Origin: Ceratothoa steindachneri
Taxonomy: Eukaryota > Arthropoda > Malacostraca > Isopoda > Cymothoidae
DNA length: 64,000 nt
Direction: 5' to 3'
Assembly (NCBI GenBank): GCA_963969495.1
Contig: OZ018317.1
Location: 227,274,099 to 227,338,098, forward strand
Part shown: in pieces, positions 55,221 through 64,000 of the stretch
Layout of the letters: every line of letters starts with the position of its first letter
How positions within the stretch are numbered: the stretch's first letter is position 1
Translations under genes and position numbers: made by a program
The notes under the pieces: model-generated
What the model was told of the DNA's origin: nothing
Databases searched by the model: none
The model's input: the letters and a program-made list of their open reading frames with translations, nothing else

Positions 55221-55787
55221 CATCACATTGGTTGCTAATAGAGTTAGCATCCTACATTTTTATCTCTGCTTTGTTCACTCTAATCGAGACACCTCGTGTC
55301 AGTATCTGTCTTTTATATCTGTAATTCTATGCAAAAGTTTGATTTGTTCCACCACATGCCTGCCTCCTGTGTGGTGACCGGTGACTTATATAAGACCTAT
55401 GAGTAGGTATAAAGATTTCTTTTCACGCGAAAGAGACACTACTCTTATTTTATCGTGCGCAGCGGTTGATAAGCTCAGATGCAGAGCTTCAGCATCTGTT
55501 TGAGGCGTTTATGCTAACAAGAGTAAACAACCATACCTTATACTTTTCTGTTTAGTGTTAGAAATGTTCTTCAAAAGTTTGATGTAATTCGTGGACAGCC
55601 ATGGTTCTGCATAGGGAGGTCAATTTGAAGGATATAATCTTTGAATGTTCGTCAACAGGCTTTTGTCCACATAACCTCTAGAATGACAAAATATTCCCCT
55701 CCTATTCTCTGGAGTATATTACGAGCCACACTGTAGCCTTGAAGGTCTTCAGAGATTGCTCAAGTTCGAATGATTTGTTTGGCGATG
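55221..55787. other. Spacer
   Basis: No supported feature. Confidence 0.35.
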
Positions 55788-55872
55788 TCTGGGAAGCTGC
55801 GAGGTCTGGGGAGCTGCGAGGTCTTGGGAGCTGCGAGGTCTGGGGAGCTGCAAGGTTTGGGGAGCTGTGAGG
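55788..55872. repeat. 17-bp tandem repeat, five units
   Basis: Unit TCTGGGGAGCTGCGAGG with single-base variants in each copy. Confidence 0.9.
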
Positions 55873-57617
55873 ACAGATCTTCTAAGTAAGGTAGTTAAGG
55901 AAATCGGCTGACAACTAATAGTGGGTGTAGAGTCCTGCAGACATAAGTGCGGCTTTCCAATGACCACCTCCTGAATTGAGACCTTAACTTGATATATAAC
56001 CGTCCCTATAGAGCATGAGGCAGTCTGGGAAGATTAACTGGGGAATAACGTGGCCCCTAGCTACTTACCAACTAAAACACCATAATGTGGAGACAGAAAG
56101 TGAGGGATTGATTTGCGAGTTCACCATCTGGGTCTAACGTCAGTTTTCTCCTCTGAGTAGAACAAAACCATCTCAGGGTTTAAGGAATACGTCAATTTCT
56201 ATACCAGGCTCCCAGAAGGATCGTTCCCCTTGTCCTTCATATTCTGCCACAAAATCATTCCATTTCACTTTTTGTACGAGTATTAGCGGATTTCATCATT
56301 GAATAACTAGTTGTCTGAGGAGAGACCGACACTCCCTTGCCCCTGGCTATGAACCTCCTCGACTAGCTGGGATCGTTTTCAATAAGCTCCTCGATCTCAG
56401 AAAAACAAATCTGGGAATCCTTTTGTATCAGAACGCTTAGAGTGAGGTTTTCAAGCTGCCTTATCCTCATAATCTCAACCTAACCAGCCCAACTCTTTCC
56501 TTATCCTTTGCACGATCCTCATATTGATACTAAATATGAGGATTAGAGCTCCCGTCATGAATCACAAGCAGCACAGCTTTCTTTTTCCAAATTTTAGAGG
56601 ATTGAATTCAGCCATATTATTATTTCCTACAAAGACGATGCACAACTAAATTTACTATAATAGGAAGGGAAGAAAAAAAAACCGACGCCAAACAGCACGC
56701 AGGCGTGGAATTCAAAATTACCAAAGGCAACCAACCAACTACCCACTTCACTGTATTTAATAATCATTAGCAAAGTTTCTTACCTTGTCTTTATAAACTT
56801 TCTTTTAACATTTTCTCTACTTACTTCTGATGGAGGATGCTCTAAAATGTTTCAAACCTTAGGTATTTAATAATAAATTTCCCTCTCTCTTTCTTCTTAG
56901 GCCATCATAATATCTTGGGCATAGTTAATATACAGAGGAAGTTCTTTACGGATTATTTTATTATAAAGACTTTCTTCTTTCTTCCCATTTACGTTCAACG
57001 TGTCTCTCGAGCTTTTGGCCTTTGAATAATGAGTTTCAAATTCGGCAAAATGAAGACAAAAATGAAATGAATTGCTTAGATAAAGCGCCAACAATGGTTG
57101 ATTTATTTCTACGAGGGCGATTTCCAAAGTAATTCATTATTCTACTATTAATGGCTATATGGTAGTGAGTTACATCTTTTATATTATTGAAAAAATATTT
57201 TTCTATTTGAAAAAATTCATCGGTAAAATGATTAATCGTTTGTGCCTTAATTTCCCACGAGTAAAATCCAAATAATAATAATATAGACAACTATCATCAT
57301 AAGCCTCTTTCTTACCTTTTGCCATAAACATTGAACGTCGGCCCATATAAACATATATGAGTTTGCTTCACCACCCACATTTCAAAAATGAGTTGTTGTT
57401 AGATTCCAGAACAATGTAACCTACCTACTCTTATTGGCCTTTTACTATCTGCGTCTGAAAATCTTAAACAGTCTTGCCTCACTCAAGCCTTTCCTACAAA
57501 GAAAGGAAGTAGGGATATTTTGTGTAGTCACTTTGCATTCCTAGTATTAAAGACACAACCGGAAATTCAAAACTATTCTGAAATAGGAAGAAATGTAACA
57601 AATTTAATTTAAATATA

Positions 57618-57621
<4 letters not shown>
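55873..57621. other. Spacer
   Basis: Short minus-strand frames at 56.90-57.29 kb are unremarkable. No repeat or element motif was seen. Confidence 0.35.

Positions 57622-57678
<57 letters not shown>
57622..57678. repeat. (AT)n microsatellite
   Basis: About 28 AT units, uninterrupted. Confidence 0.95.
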
Positions 57679-57680
<2 letters not shown>

Positions 57681-58427
57681 AGATGCCAGTTTAGGGTATT
57701 TAAATGCAAATTATTTGAAAATGAGATTAGGCGAGTGTTTTATATTAAGAAACTATAATATTCTACAGGAAAATCATTTCTTTATTTAAATGAATGTAAT
57801 TTATGCATTTCTTGAGATCTCCACAAATCTCCCATTTATGAAGTATTTAGGGTTTCATAATTCCCAATTAATTGAACAGAGTTTGCAACTGGAACAGATG
57901 CAAATTTATTTCCTATATATAAATGGACAGAATGTCTCCACTCTTTGTAATATACCCCCATCGTATTTTCGTAAAAGGAGAAAAAAAAAACTTTCAAAAC
58001 TATCTCTGCTGTTGTACCAGGAATAGGTTGTTTGTGGAGCTAGTAAATTACTTTTACTAAGTTTGAACCAAGTAACTGAGAGACTTTTGATAGACCTACG
58101 TAGGTCTGGTCAACTCTTTCAGTTGAGTTTGAGTTTGATTTAAAGGATTACGTTGGCTAACTTCTAAACTTAAACATACATAATAAAGTGTCCATTTCTC
58201 CATATTCTTCATCACTCTTTAAACCTATCTATATTAACTGTTAATACTGATATGGGTAAATCTCCACCGTGAGAGAATTGGTCGTCTGCCAGAAGGAAGA
58301 TGAGGATAAACTTTGTTGCTCGTTTTTTCCTGTGCACTCCTGAAATAAAATGACAGGCAGAAATCACAGCAAAAATATGCATATGATCTATATATTAAAA
58401 TGATAAATTAAGACATCAATAAATGTA
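57679..58427. other. Spacer
   Basis: One short plus-strand frame (57,790-58,026) of uncertain meaning. Ends at the TA target of the Tc1-like element. Confidence 0.35.
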
Positions 58428-58454
58428 CAGTGGCGGCAACAAAAAAAGTGACAT
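58428..58454 (+). repeat. Left terminal inverted repeat
   Basis: Begins CAGTGGCGGCAACA and ends AAGTGACAT; identical to the reverse complement of 59,810-59,836. Confidence 0.97.
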
Positions 58455-58523
58455 GTGACAATTCGGAGAAAATGAAACAGAAAAATGTAACTTACATATT
58501 TTATTATGAATATTTCATGAAAG

Positions 58524-59567
58524 TTAATACTTGGTCATGTTGCCCTTGCACTTGATGACCATTCTGAGTCGATTGGGCATTGATTCAGCGAGGTTTGCGA
58601 AGTAGGTGGGGTCGATCGTAACCCAGATCTTCTTCAGTGATTCTATCAGGTCCTTGATGCTGCCGGATGCTGTCTCTTGAACTTTGGATTTCATCAGATT
58701 CCAAGCATTCTCAATAGGATTTAGGTCCGGGGAATTACCAGGCCACTCCAAAACACTAATATTATTATCATTGAAGAACCTTTTTACTAACTGGGACCTG
58801 TGAGCAGGGGCACCATCATGCATGAAAAATTCACACCGATGAATTTCCCAAAATGGCAGCATGTGCTGCTTCAAAACTTCGAGATAGTTAGTCCCCCTCA
58901 TGGTTACATTCTTGGGAAGGAAGTACAGACCTCCTCTGCCCTTGTTTCCACTAAAGGCACCCCACACCATCACACTATCAGGGTGCTTCACAGTTTTCAC
59001 GGTATATTTTGGGTCATACCGAGACACATTGCTGGGACGACGCACGATCTCTGACTCTCCTCTGACCAGCCTAAAGGTGCTCTCATCACTGAACATCACC
59101 TTCTTCCAATGGGCAGCTGTCCAATGTTTATAGGTCTTGCAAAAATTGAGCCTTTTCATCTTCATAGCCTTGTTAAGAAGTGGCTTCTTGGCAGCGCGGC
59201 GAGCCGGTAGGCCTAAGTCCTTCTGTAAGCGATGACGGATGGTCCTGAGGGCGACGTTCTGGAGAAGGTCTGGGTGTTTTTTCTTGATTGAAGCGGAGGT
59301 TACAGAAGGGTCTGACATCACTTCACGCCTTAGGATATTATCAGTCCTTGGAGATGTCTTCCTAGCTGCACCAGTGCCCTCCTTCCTCTTTGGTATGGTA
59401 CCTGGTGGGAATAACTCAGCTGCCCGTTTTAGGCGATAAATCGTATTTCTTGAGGTTCCTAAATCTGCTGCTACATCAATAAAAGACTTTCCCTGCTCTA
59501 ATAGGGTCAAGGCACGGCTTTTCTCTGTCATAGAAAGCTTTTTCCGCCCCATTGTATCCACTTGCAC
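58524..59567 (-). CDS. Tc1-like transposase (DD34E)
   Basis: 347 residues from ATG 59,567, or 342 from a second ATG at 59,552 (MGRKKL), which may be the real start. Cuts the element at its terminal repeats and joins it to TA sites. The N-terminus holds paired helix-turn-helix domains (EKSRALTLLEQGKSFIDVAA; then SVTSASIKKKHPDL) with a basic linker. The catalytic triad is Asp in FSDEST, Asp in HDGAPAH and Glu in SPDLNPIENAW, with exactly 34 residues between the second Asp and Glu. The GRP-like glycine-rich box is SGNKGRGG. No stop or frameshift. Confidence 0.95.
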   Translation of the reverse strand: MQVDTMGRKKLSMTEKSRALTLLEQGKSFIDVAADLGTSRNTIYRLKRAAELFPPGTIPKRKEGTGAARKTSPRTDNILRREVMSDPSVTSASIKKKHPDLLQNVALRTIRHRLQKDLGLPARRAAKKPLLNKAMKMKRLNFCKTYKHWTAAHWKKVMFSDESTFRLVRGESEIVRRPSNVSRYDPKYTVKTVKHPDSVMVWGAFSGNKGRGGLYFLPKNVTMRGTNYLEVLKQHMLPFWEIHRCEFFMHDGAPAHRSQLVKRFFNDNNISVLEWPGNSPDLNPIENAWNLMKSKVQETASGSIKDLIESLKKIWVTIDPTYFANLAESMPNRLRMVIKCKGNMTKY

Positions 59568-59809
59568 AGAAGTTATAGCACGTCAAATGTAGGCACGAAT
59601 GCAGGAAATCAGCACGCTGGAGCGTTGTACACCAAAACCTCACTGTACGAGCTCAAACGAGACAGTGAGTTCCAATAAAGCGCAGTTCTGTTGTCTTAGC
59701 TCAGGAGAGTCATCCACTCGTGGCATAAGCCCCGCCCCTTTTCATTGGCTTGTTGGCAAGTAAAATCGTGAAAGCGATTTTATGTATCGATTTCTATTGC
59801 CAATATTCA

Positions 59810-59836
59810 ATGTCACTTTTTTTGTTGCCGCCACTG
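59810..59836 (-). repeat. Right terminal inverted repeat
   Basis: Exact reverse complement of the left repeat over 27 bp. Confidence 0.97.
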
Positions 59837-59838
59837 TA

Positions 59839-60090
59839 CAATAAAAATCTTAACAATTAACTAAGTGATGTAAAATAACAATCGGACACATGATCTTTGC
59901 CTTCTCGCCACTGCATCGGTATAACAAAATGTAGTGAATTGTTTTTGCCTTTACTCCATCTACTTAGATTTTCGGCACACGTCTTGGAACAGATAATGAC
60001 TAGCAAATTTTTAGGTCTTGATCCCTTAATTTCATCCGAAAATATGCGTGGTAACTTTCTTTCACAAATGACGTAATTTTCGATTGTCCA
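59839..60090. other. Spacer
   Basis: Short stretch between the Tc1-like element and the poly(A) end of LINE copy C. A minus-strand frame here (59,857-60,153) is unrecognised. Confidence 0.35.
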
Positions 60091-60358
60091 TTTTTGTTTT
60101 TTTAAAGGGGCTATCTGGCGACTACCCACTTGGGCATAAGTCGCCGAAAACAAAGAGCCTAGTTCTAGGCTACTTTAAAATAAAAATTTGAACAGAAACA
60201 ACAATAAAAAGGGATAACAATCAGGGAGCAAGCTCCGAAGTTGGGGGAGGTCCCCCTTCCCCCGGCGCAGGAGCCTGCGACCTACAAAAAAACAAACAAA
60301 AACGAACAAGAATAACAAAAAAATCAAGTTAAATACAAGGGAGAAGGCCGGTCTCCCC

Positions 60359-63300
60359 TCAAAAGTCTATCAGTCCACCAGTGATGGTGCACGCACTCGT
60401 GCTGAGTACAAGGGACAGGCGGTAGCGACCCCGACCATCAGGGTACCGGGACAAGTAACGTGCGCGAAGATCACCCAGACTGGGAAATTCGACAAGAATG
60501 TCCCGAACAGTCTGGGGGACGACGCAGTCGTCGCAATAGGGCGCAGGCGAGCGCTCCATCAAATAGCGATGCGTCGCACGAGTGTGTCCGATTCGGAGAC
60601 GACAGAAAGCGACCTGAAGCCGTCGCGGCATTGGGGAATAGGTCCATGGGAACGGTAGCAGCGCAATGGCACGCAACTTTAAGTTCCCTTCGACTGTCTC
60701 CCATCTTCTTTGCCAAGCAGTCCAAAGAGCTGCCCGTATTCCTGCCATGTAGACGGTGTGAGAAAGAGCGAAACGCTGGTCCGGTAGCAGAGTCCTCGTG
60801 GACTCTTTGGCGCCCTCATTCCCCGCAATTCCTACATGTCCAGAAAACCAGCAGAAAATAATCTCTACATCTGCCCGGCTCGCCAAAACCGTGGCGTCAC
60901 AGATATCGCGAACCAGGGGATGCGGAGATTCCAATGCCCCGAGAGCAATCAGGGCACTTTGTGAGACGCTATAGACCACAATCGGGTCTACAAACCGGGC
61001 ACGTCGCGTAATACTTAGTACAGAGTGGTGTATTGCCACTAGCTCGGCGTGAAGACAGACGCATCGCCTGGTAAAGCCCCGGTGACTTCAAAGAGAGGGG
61101 ATACGGCGTGGAAGTAACCCCCTCTTTGGGCTTGGAGCCATCCGTATACACTGGCACGGTTCCAGCGTGACACGAAGTGTGCTCAAAAAAGGTCGATCGC
61201 AATACTCTCGGCGCCGTACAAGCTTTGGTAGCAGAGGCGTGGCGACAAGTAGCCAAATGTGGTAGCCTCCAGGGTGGCGTCCTGGGCAGAACCAGGGGCG
61301 CCACCAGCCCGAGAGCTATATCTAGCTCTTGAAGGAGTTTCTTGGCCATAAAATCAAAGGGCTTAGGGTATTACTGGCGTCTCTCGGCGGCATAGGCACC
61401 CTTGAGATCAGCTGTGGATGCAGTGAAAGCTGGTGGCGACTGAGGGAAGCGCTGGGCTCACGCGTACAGGCGAGGGAAGCGCCAGTCTCGCGCGTACAGG
61501 CAAGGGAAGCGCCAGTCTCGCGCGTACAGGCAAGGGAAGCGCCAGGCTCGCGCTTACAGGCGAGGGAAGCGCCAGGCTTGCGCGTACAGGCGAGAGAAGC
61601 GCCAGGCTCACGCGTACAGGCGAGTGATGCACTACACGCGGCACAGAGCGAGTGCCATCTCCCCGGCAAAGACCAACAGGCTCTCAATGGGGGAAGTGCG
61701 GAAGGCATCGGTCGCAAGGCGAAGGCCGGTGTGGTGGATCGAATCCACCTTCCGCAATAAACGATCGGTGAGGTTGCATAAAACTCGCATTTGTAGTCGA
61801 GCTTCGAAAGAACAAAGGATCGATAAAAAAGTAGGGCAGTAGCCCTATAAGCGCTCCAAGCGCTGAACGTCACAGAACAGAGAATATCCATGGCGCGGGT
61901 ACAAGAGACCATAAGGCTGCGAATATGAGCCTCCTAGGTAAAGGGGTCAGGCGAATACAAGAACAAGGAAATGGTGCGACTCCATCACATCCAGGCGCAA
62001 CCCATTAAGAAACAAATCTGGGTCGGGGTGGAGCCGTGGATGGTGGCAGAAGTGCAGCACCTTAGTCTTGGTCAAAGAAAACCGAAACCTCTGCGCTTCG
62101 GAATAGCAAGAGACGCGGTTCAATGCCTGTTTGAGTCGACGCTTCAGAAATGGCATCTGGGCCGCGTTTAAAGAGATCGAAAGGTTGTCCACGTATAGCG
62201 TAGCGAGAACATCCTTCCGGCAGCACCGAGGTGATGCCGTTGATGCTTAGGACAAAGAGTGCGACACTGAGGACAGCTTCTTCCTGCTTCTTTGGGCCGC
62301 AGAGAGCTCCCCTCACCCGTACGCGGAATCTACGATCACGCAAAAATTCAGATATAAAGACTGGAAGGCGTCCTCTCGTCCCCATCGTGTGGAGAGTCTC
62401 CATGATACCGTATCGCCATGCGGTATCATAGGCCTTCTCCAGACTGAAAAAGACCGTGGCGTAGTGCTGTCTACGAAGAAAAGCCTCGCAGACGGCATTT
62501 TACCGTTGGAGCAGAGCATCCGACGTGGAGTGGAACTTGCGGAAGCCGCACTGTGCAGAAGACAGATGGTCTCCGCTGTCCAGGAAAAAAGCTAGTCTAA
62601 CATTTACCAATTTCTCCATCAACTTGCACACGCAAGAGGTTAGAGAGATTGGGCGGAAACCGGTCGGAGTAGAGTGATCTCTCCTTGGCTTGCGAAAGGC
62701 GAGCACAGTAGCGATTCACCAAGAATCTGGGAGAAGAATCTCCACCCAGATCCAGTTGAACAAATCACACAGAAAGGCCTTGCCCTGCTCACCTAGGTGT
62801 CTAAGCATGACGTACGGGACATCGTCTGGACCATGGGCGGTGTTCGCGCACGAAGCAAGAGCGGAGCGCAACTGGCTCACAGTAAACCTGTCGTTGAAGG
62901 GTTCTCCGCCCTTGGAGGTAAAATCCAGCCGGTAGCCTTCCACGACATCACGATGTGCATTGAATGTGGCGAAGCAGCATTCAGGCTAGAGAATGAAGAA
63001 AAAGTGGTCGCAAAGGATTCCGCAATGGACGCGGGGTCCGAGATTGCGGTCCCATTCTCCTGGAGAACGGGATGGGAAGCCTGCGAGAACTTGACCCGAA
63101 TCCTTTTGACTCTTCCACACCTCTGCTAAAGGGGTCTTCCAGTTAAGTGAAGACACGTATGCCCGCCAAGAAGAGCGGCGGGCGTGATTTGAAATATACC
63201 AGAGCCTAGCCTTAGCCCGACGAAATTCAGCGACAGTGAAATCGTTCGGGCGGCGCTTATAGCGCATGTGGGCATAACGCTTCTGTTTGAGGGCCGTCTC

Positions 63301-64000
63301 AAACTTGGTCAACCACCAGGGGAGTGATCGGCGTGCAAAACGGCCAGACGTTCTCGGAATATAGTCAGACCCGCGGTGCTTAGGTTGCCGAAGAAGAACT
63401 CCGCGGCCTCGTCTACCTACCTAAACTCCTCGACTGAGATAGAGAATTCAGTCATTTCCTGAAATGCAGGCCACCGCGCCCGCGCCAAGGACCACCGAGG
63501 TGCTCTCCGGTGGCAGATGCCCTGAAAATAATAATTGAATGCGAAAGTGATCACTACCATGGAGGTCATCGACTACCTCCCTAATCAAAATCAGGCTGTG
63601 CATCCGAACAGCACAAATATAGGTCAAGGCAAGGAAATGAAGCGGTTCTCTGACAGTGATTGCTACACTCATCCACATTTAGGACACCCATCTCAAGCTC
63701 TTTGATCAGATCGGCAAGGACTTGTCCCCTGGGATTTATGGAGTAATCTCCCTAGAGAGGATGCCTGCCGTTTAGATCTCCAAGCAAGAGAAAGGGCATC
63801 AGCAACCGTGCCATGACGTAGCGGAAGTCCCCCGCGTCGAAGTCAGCTGACGGTGGAATGTACGCAAAAATGATAATATACCTCCTATCCAGGTGCAGCT
63901 GCACAGCCAGTGCCTGAAAGGAGGTATTTAAAGAGAAGTGAAGAACGAAACTTTATACCGTGTGTAAACCGCGCATCCTCCAGCCCAGCCATCTCGTGGT
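60359..64000 (-). pseudogene. LINE copy C ORF2 (endonuclease end, RT, RNase H), decayed
   Basis: From the right: endonuclease end with GSDH (about 63.55 kb), linker 'RRSSWRAYVSSLNWKTPLAE' (63.15 kb) and RT finger 'GPDDVPYVMLRHL' (62.83 kb). Next are 'FRPISLTSCVCKLMEKL' (62.64 kb), 'METLHTMGTRGRLPVF' (62.39 kb) and the active site as YVDN (Asp lost) at about 62.19 kb, then 'FRFSLTKTKVLHFCHH'. The RNase H stretch is the longest open one (226 codons, 60,359-61,039), with 'VVYSVSQSAL' (first catalytic Asp lost) and 'FCWFSGHVGIAGNEGA'. It ends with the 'PAPYCDDCVVPQTVRDIL' module. Confidence 0.75.
61440..61625 (-). repeat. 30-bp in-frame tandem repeat inside ORF2, about six units
   Basis: Plus-strand unit GAGGGAAGCGCCAGGCTCGC + GCGTACAGGC with minor variation. 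The minus strand encodes a 10-residue repeat (ASLACTREPG-like). The same place in copy B (about 32.47-32.51 kb) has a single unit, so the expansion is specific to copy C. Confidence 0.9.

Larger units (their letters stand above)
58428..59836 (-). mobile_element. Intact Tc1-like DNA transposon
   Basis: 1,409 bp, bounded by TA on both sides (58,426-58,427 and 59,837-59,838), the TA target duplication of this superfamily. The terminal inverted repeats are identical over 27 bp, and the transposase is uninterrupted. These are signs of recent, possibly ongoing, activity. The other transposons in the window are all decayed. Confidence 0.95.
60092..64000 (-). mobile_element. I-clade LINE copy C (runs off the window)
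   Basis: The poly(A) end appears as the T-rich run at about 60,092-60,108, followed by the shared 3' sequence. It holds RNase H, RT and part of the endonuclease in order and has no large internal deletion. It is the best template for aligning copies A and B. Frames are broken in many places. Confidence 0.82.

Noticed and set aside
58800..59439. Plus-strand frames within the Tc1-like element
   Set aside because: Antisense to the intact transposase.

Overview
The window looks like a eukaryotic nuclear genome, most likely an arthropod. The grounds are the A+T-rich spacer DNA, very long (TA)n/(CT)n microsatellites, and a dense, nested load of CR1-type and I-type LINEs, Tc1/mariner, hAT, Penelope-like, Gypsy and Maverick/Polinton-like remnants. 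The particular mix would suit a crustacean or chelicerate, but I cannot decide the taxon from the sequence. I recognise no host gene, tRNA or rRNA; nearly everything that can be named is mobile DNA.

Layout. 0-12 kb: an unidentified reading frame at the left edge, a fold-back MITE, then a decayed minus-strand I-clade LINE (copy A, 2.13-11.95 kb) split by a Gypsy-type LTR element that keeps only gag and protease. 12-31 kb: A+T-rich spacer with relics of a ZBED5-like hAT, three mariners, two Tc1-like elements, a Penelope-like reverse transcriptase, and a broken Maverick/Polinton-like block with a family-B DNA polymerase and a divergent packaging ATPase (17.8-20.0 kb). A 128-bp tandem repeat lies at 29.6-30.3 kb. 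31.2-36.2 kb: I-clade copy B, with its poly(A) end against a mariner relic. 37-42 kb: a decayed plus-strand LINE and several unrecognised frames, ending in a microsatellite and a 200-N gap.

42.6-53.5 kb is the youngest and most informative part: three CR1-like LINEs head to tail, joined through (CT)n microsatellites. E1 enters from the gap, E2 is essentially full length, and E3 is 5'-truncated. E2 encodes a zinc-binding/coiled-coil/SGNH-esterase ORF1 and an endonuclease-RT ORF2. In both E1 and E2 the ORF2 frame has no usable AUG and lies in the -1 frame of ORF1. At the end of ORF1 both carry the heptamer G GGA AAC in the correct phase, followed about 10 nt later by a stem-loop that contains the ORF1 stop. 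This is a textbook layout for programmed -1 frameshifting. All three elements also share a 3' hairpin with a GUAA loop and strongly compensated stems, followed by related decamer tails. In E3 the tail has grown into about 57 copies.

53.5-64 kb: spacer with a decayed I-type RT fragment, an intact Tc1-like transposon with identical 27-bp terminal repeats and a full DD34E transposase (58.4-59.8 kb), and I-clade copy C running off the right edge. Copy C carries a 30-bp tandem amplification inside ORF2.
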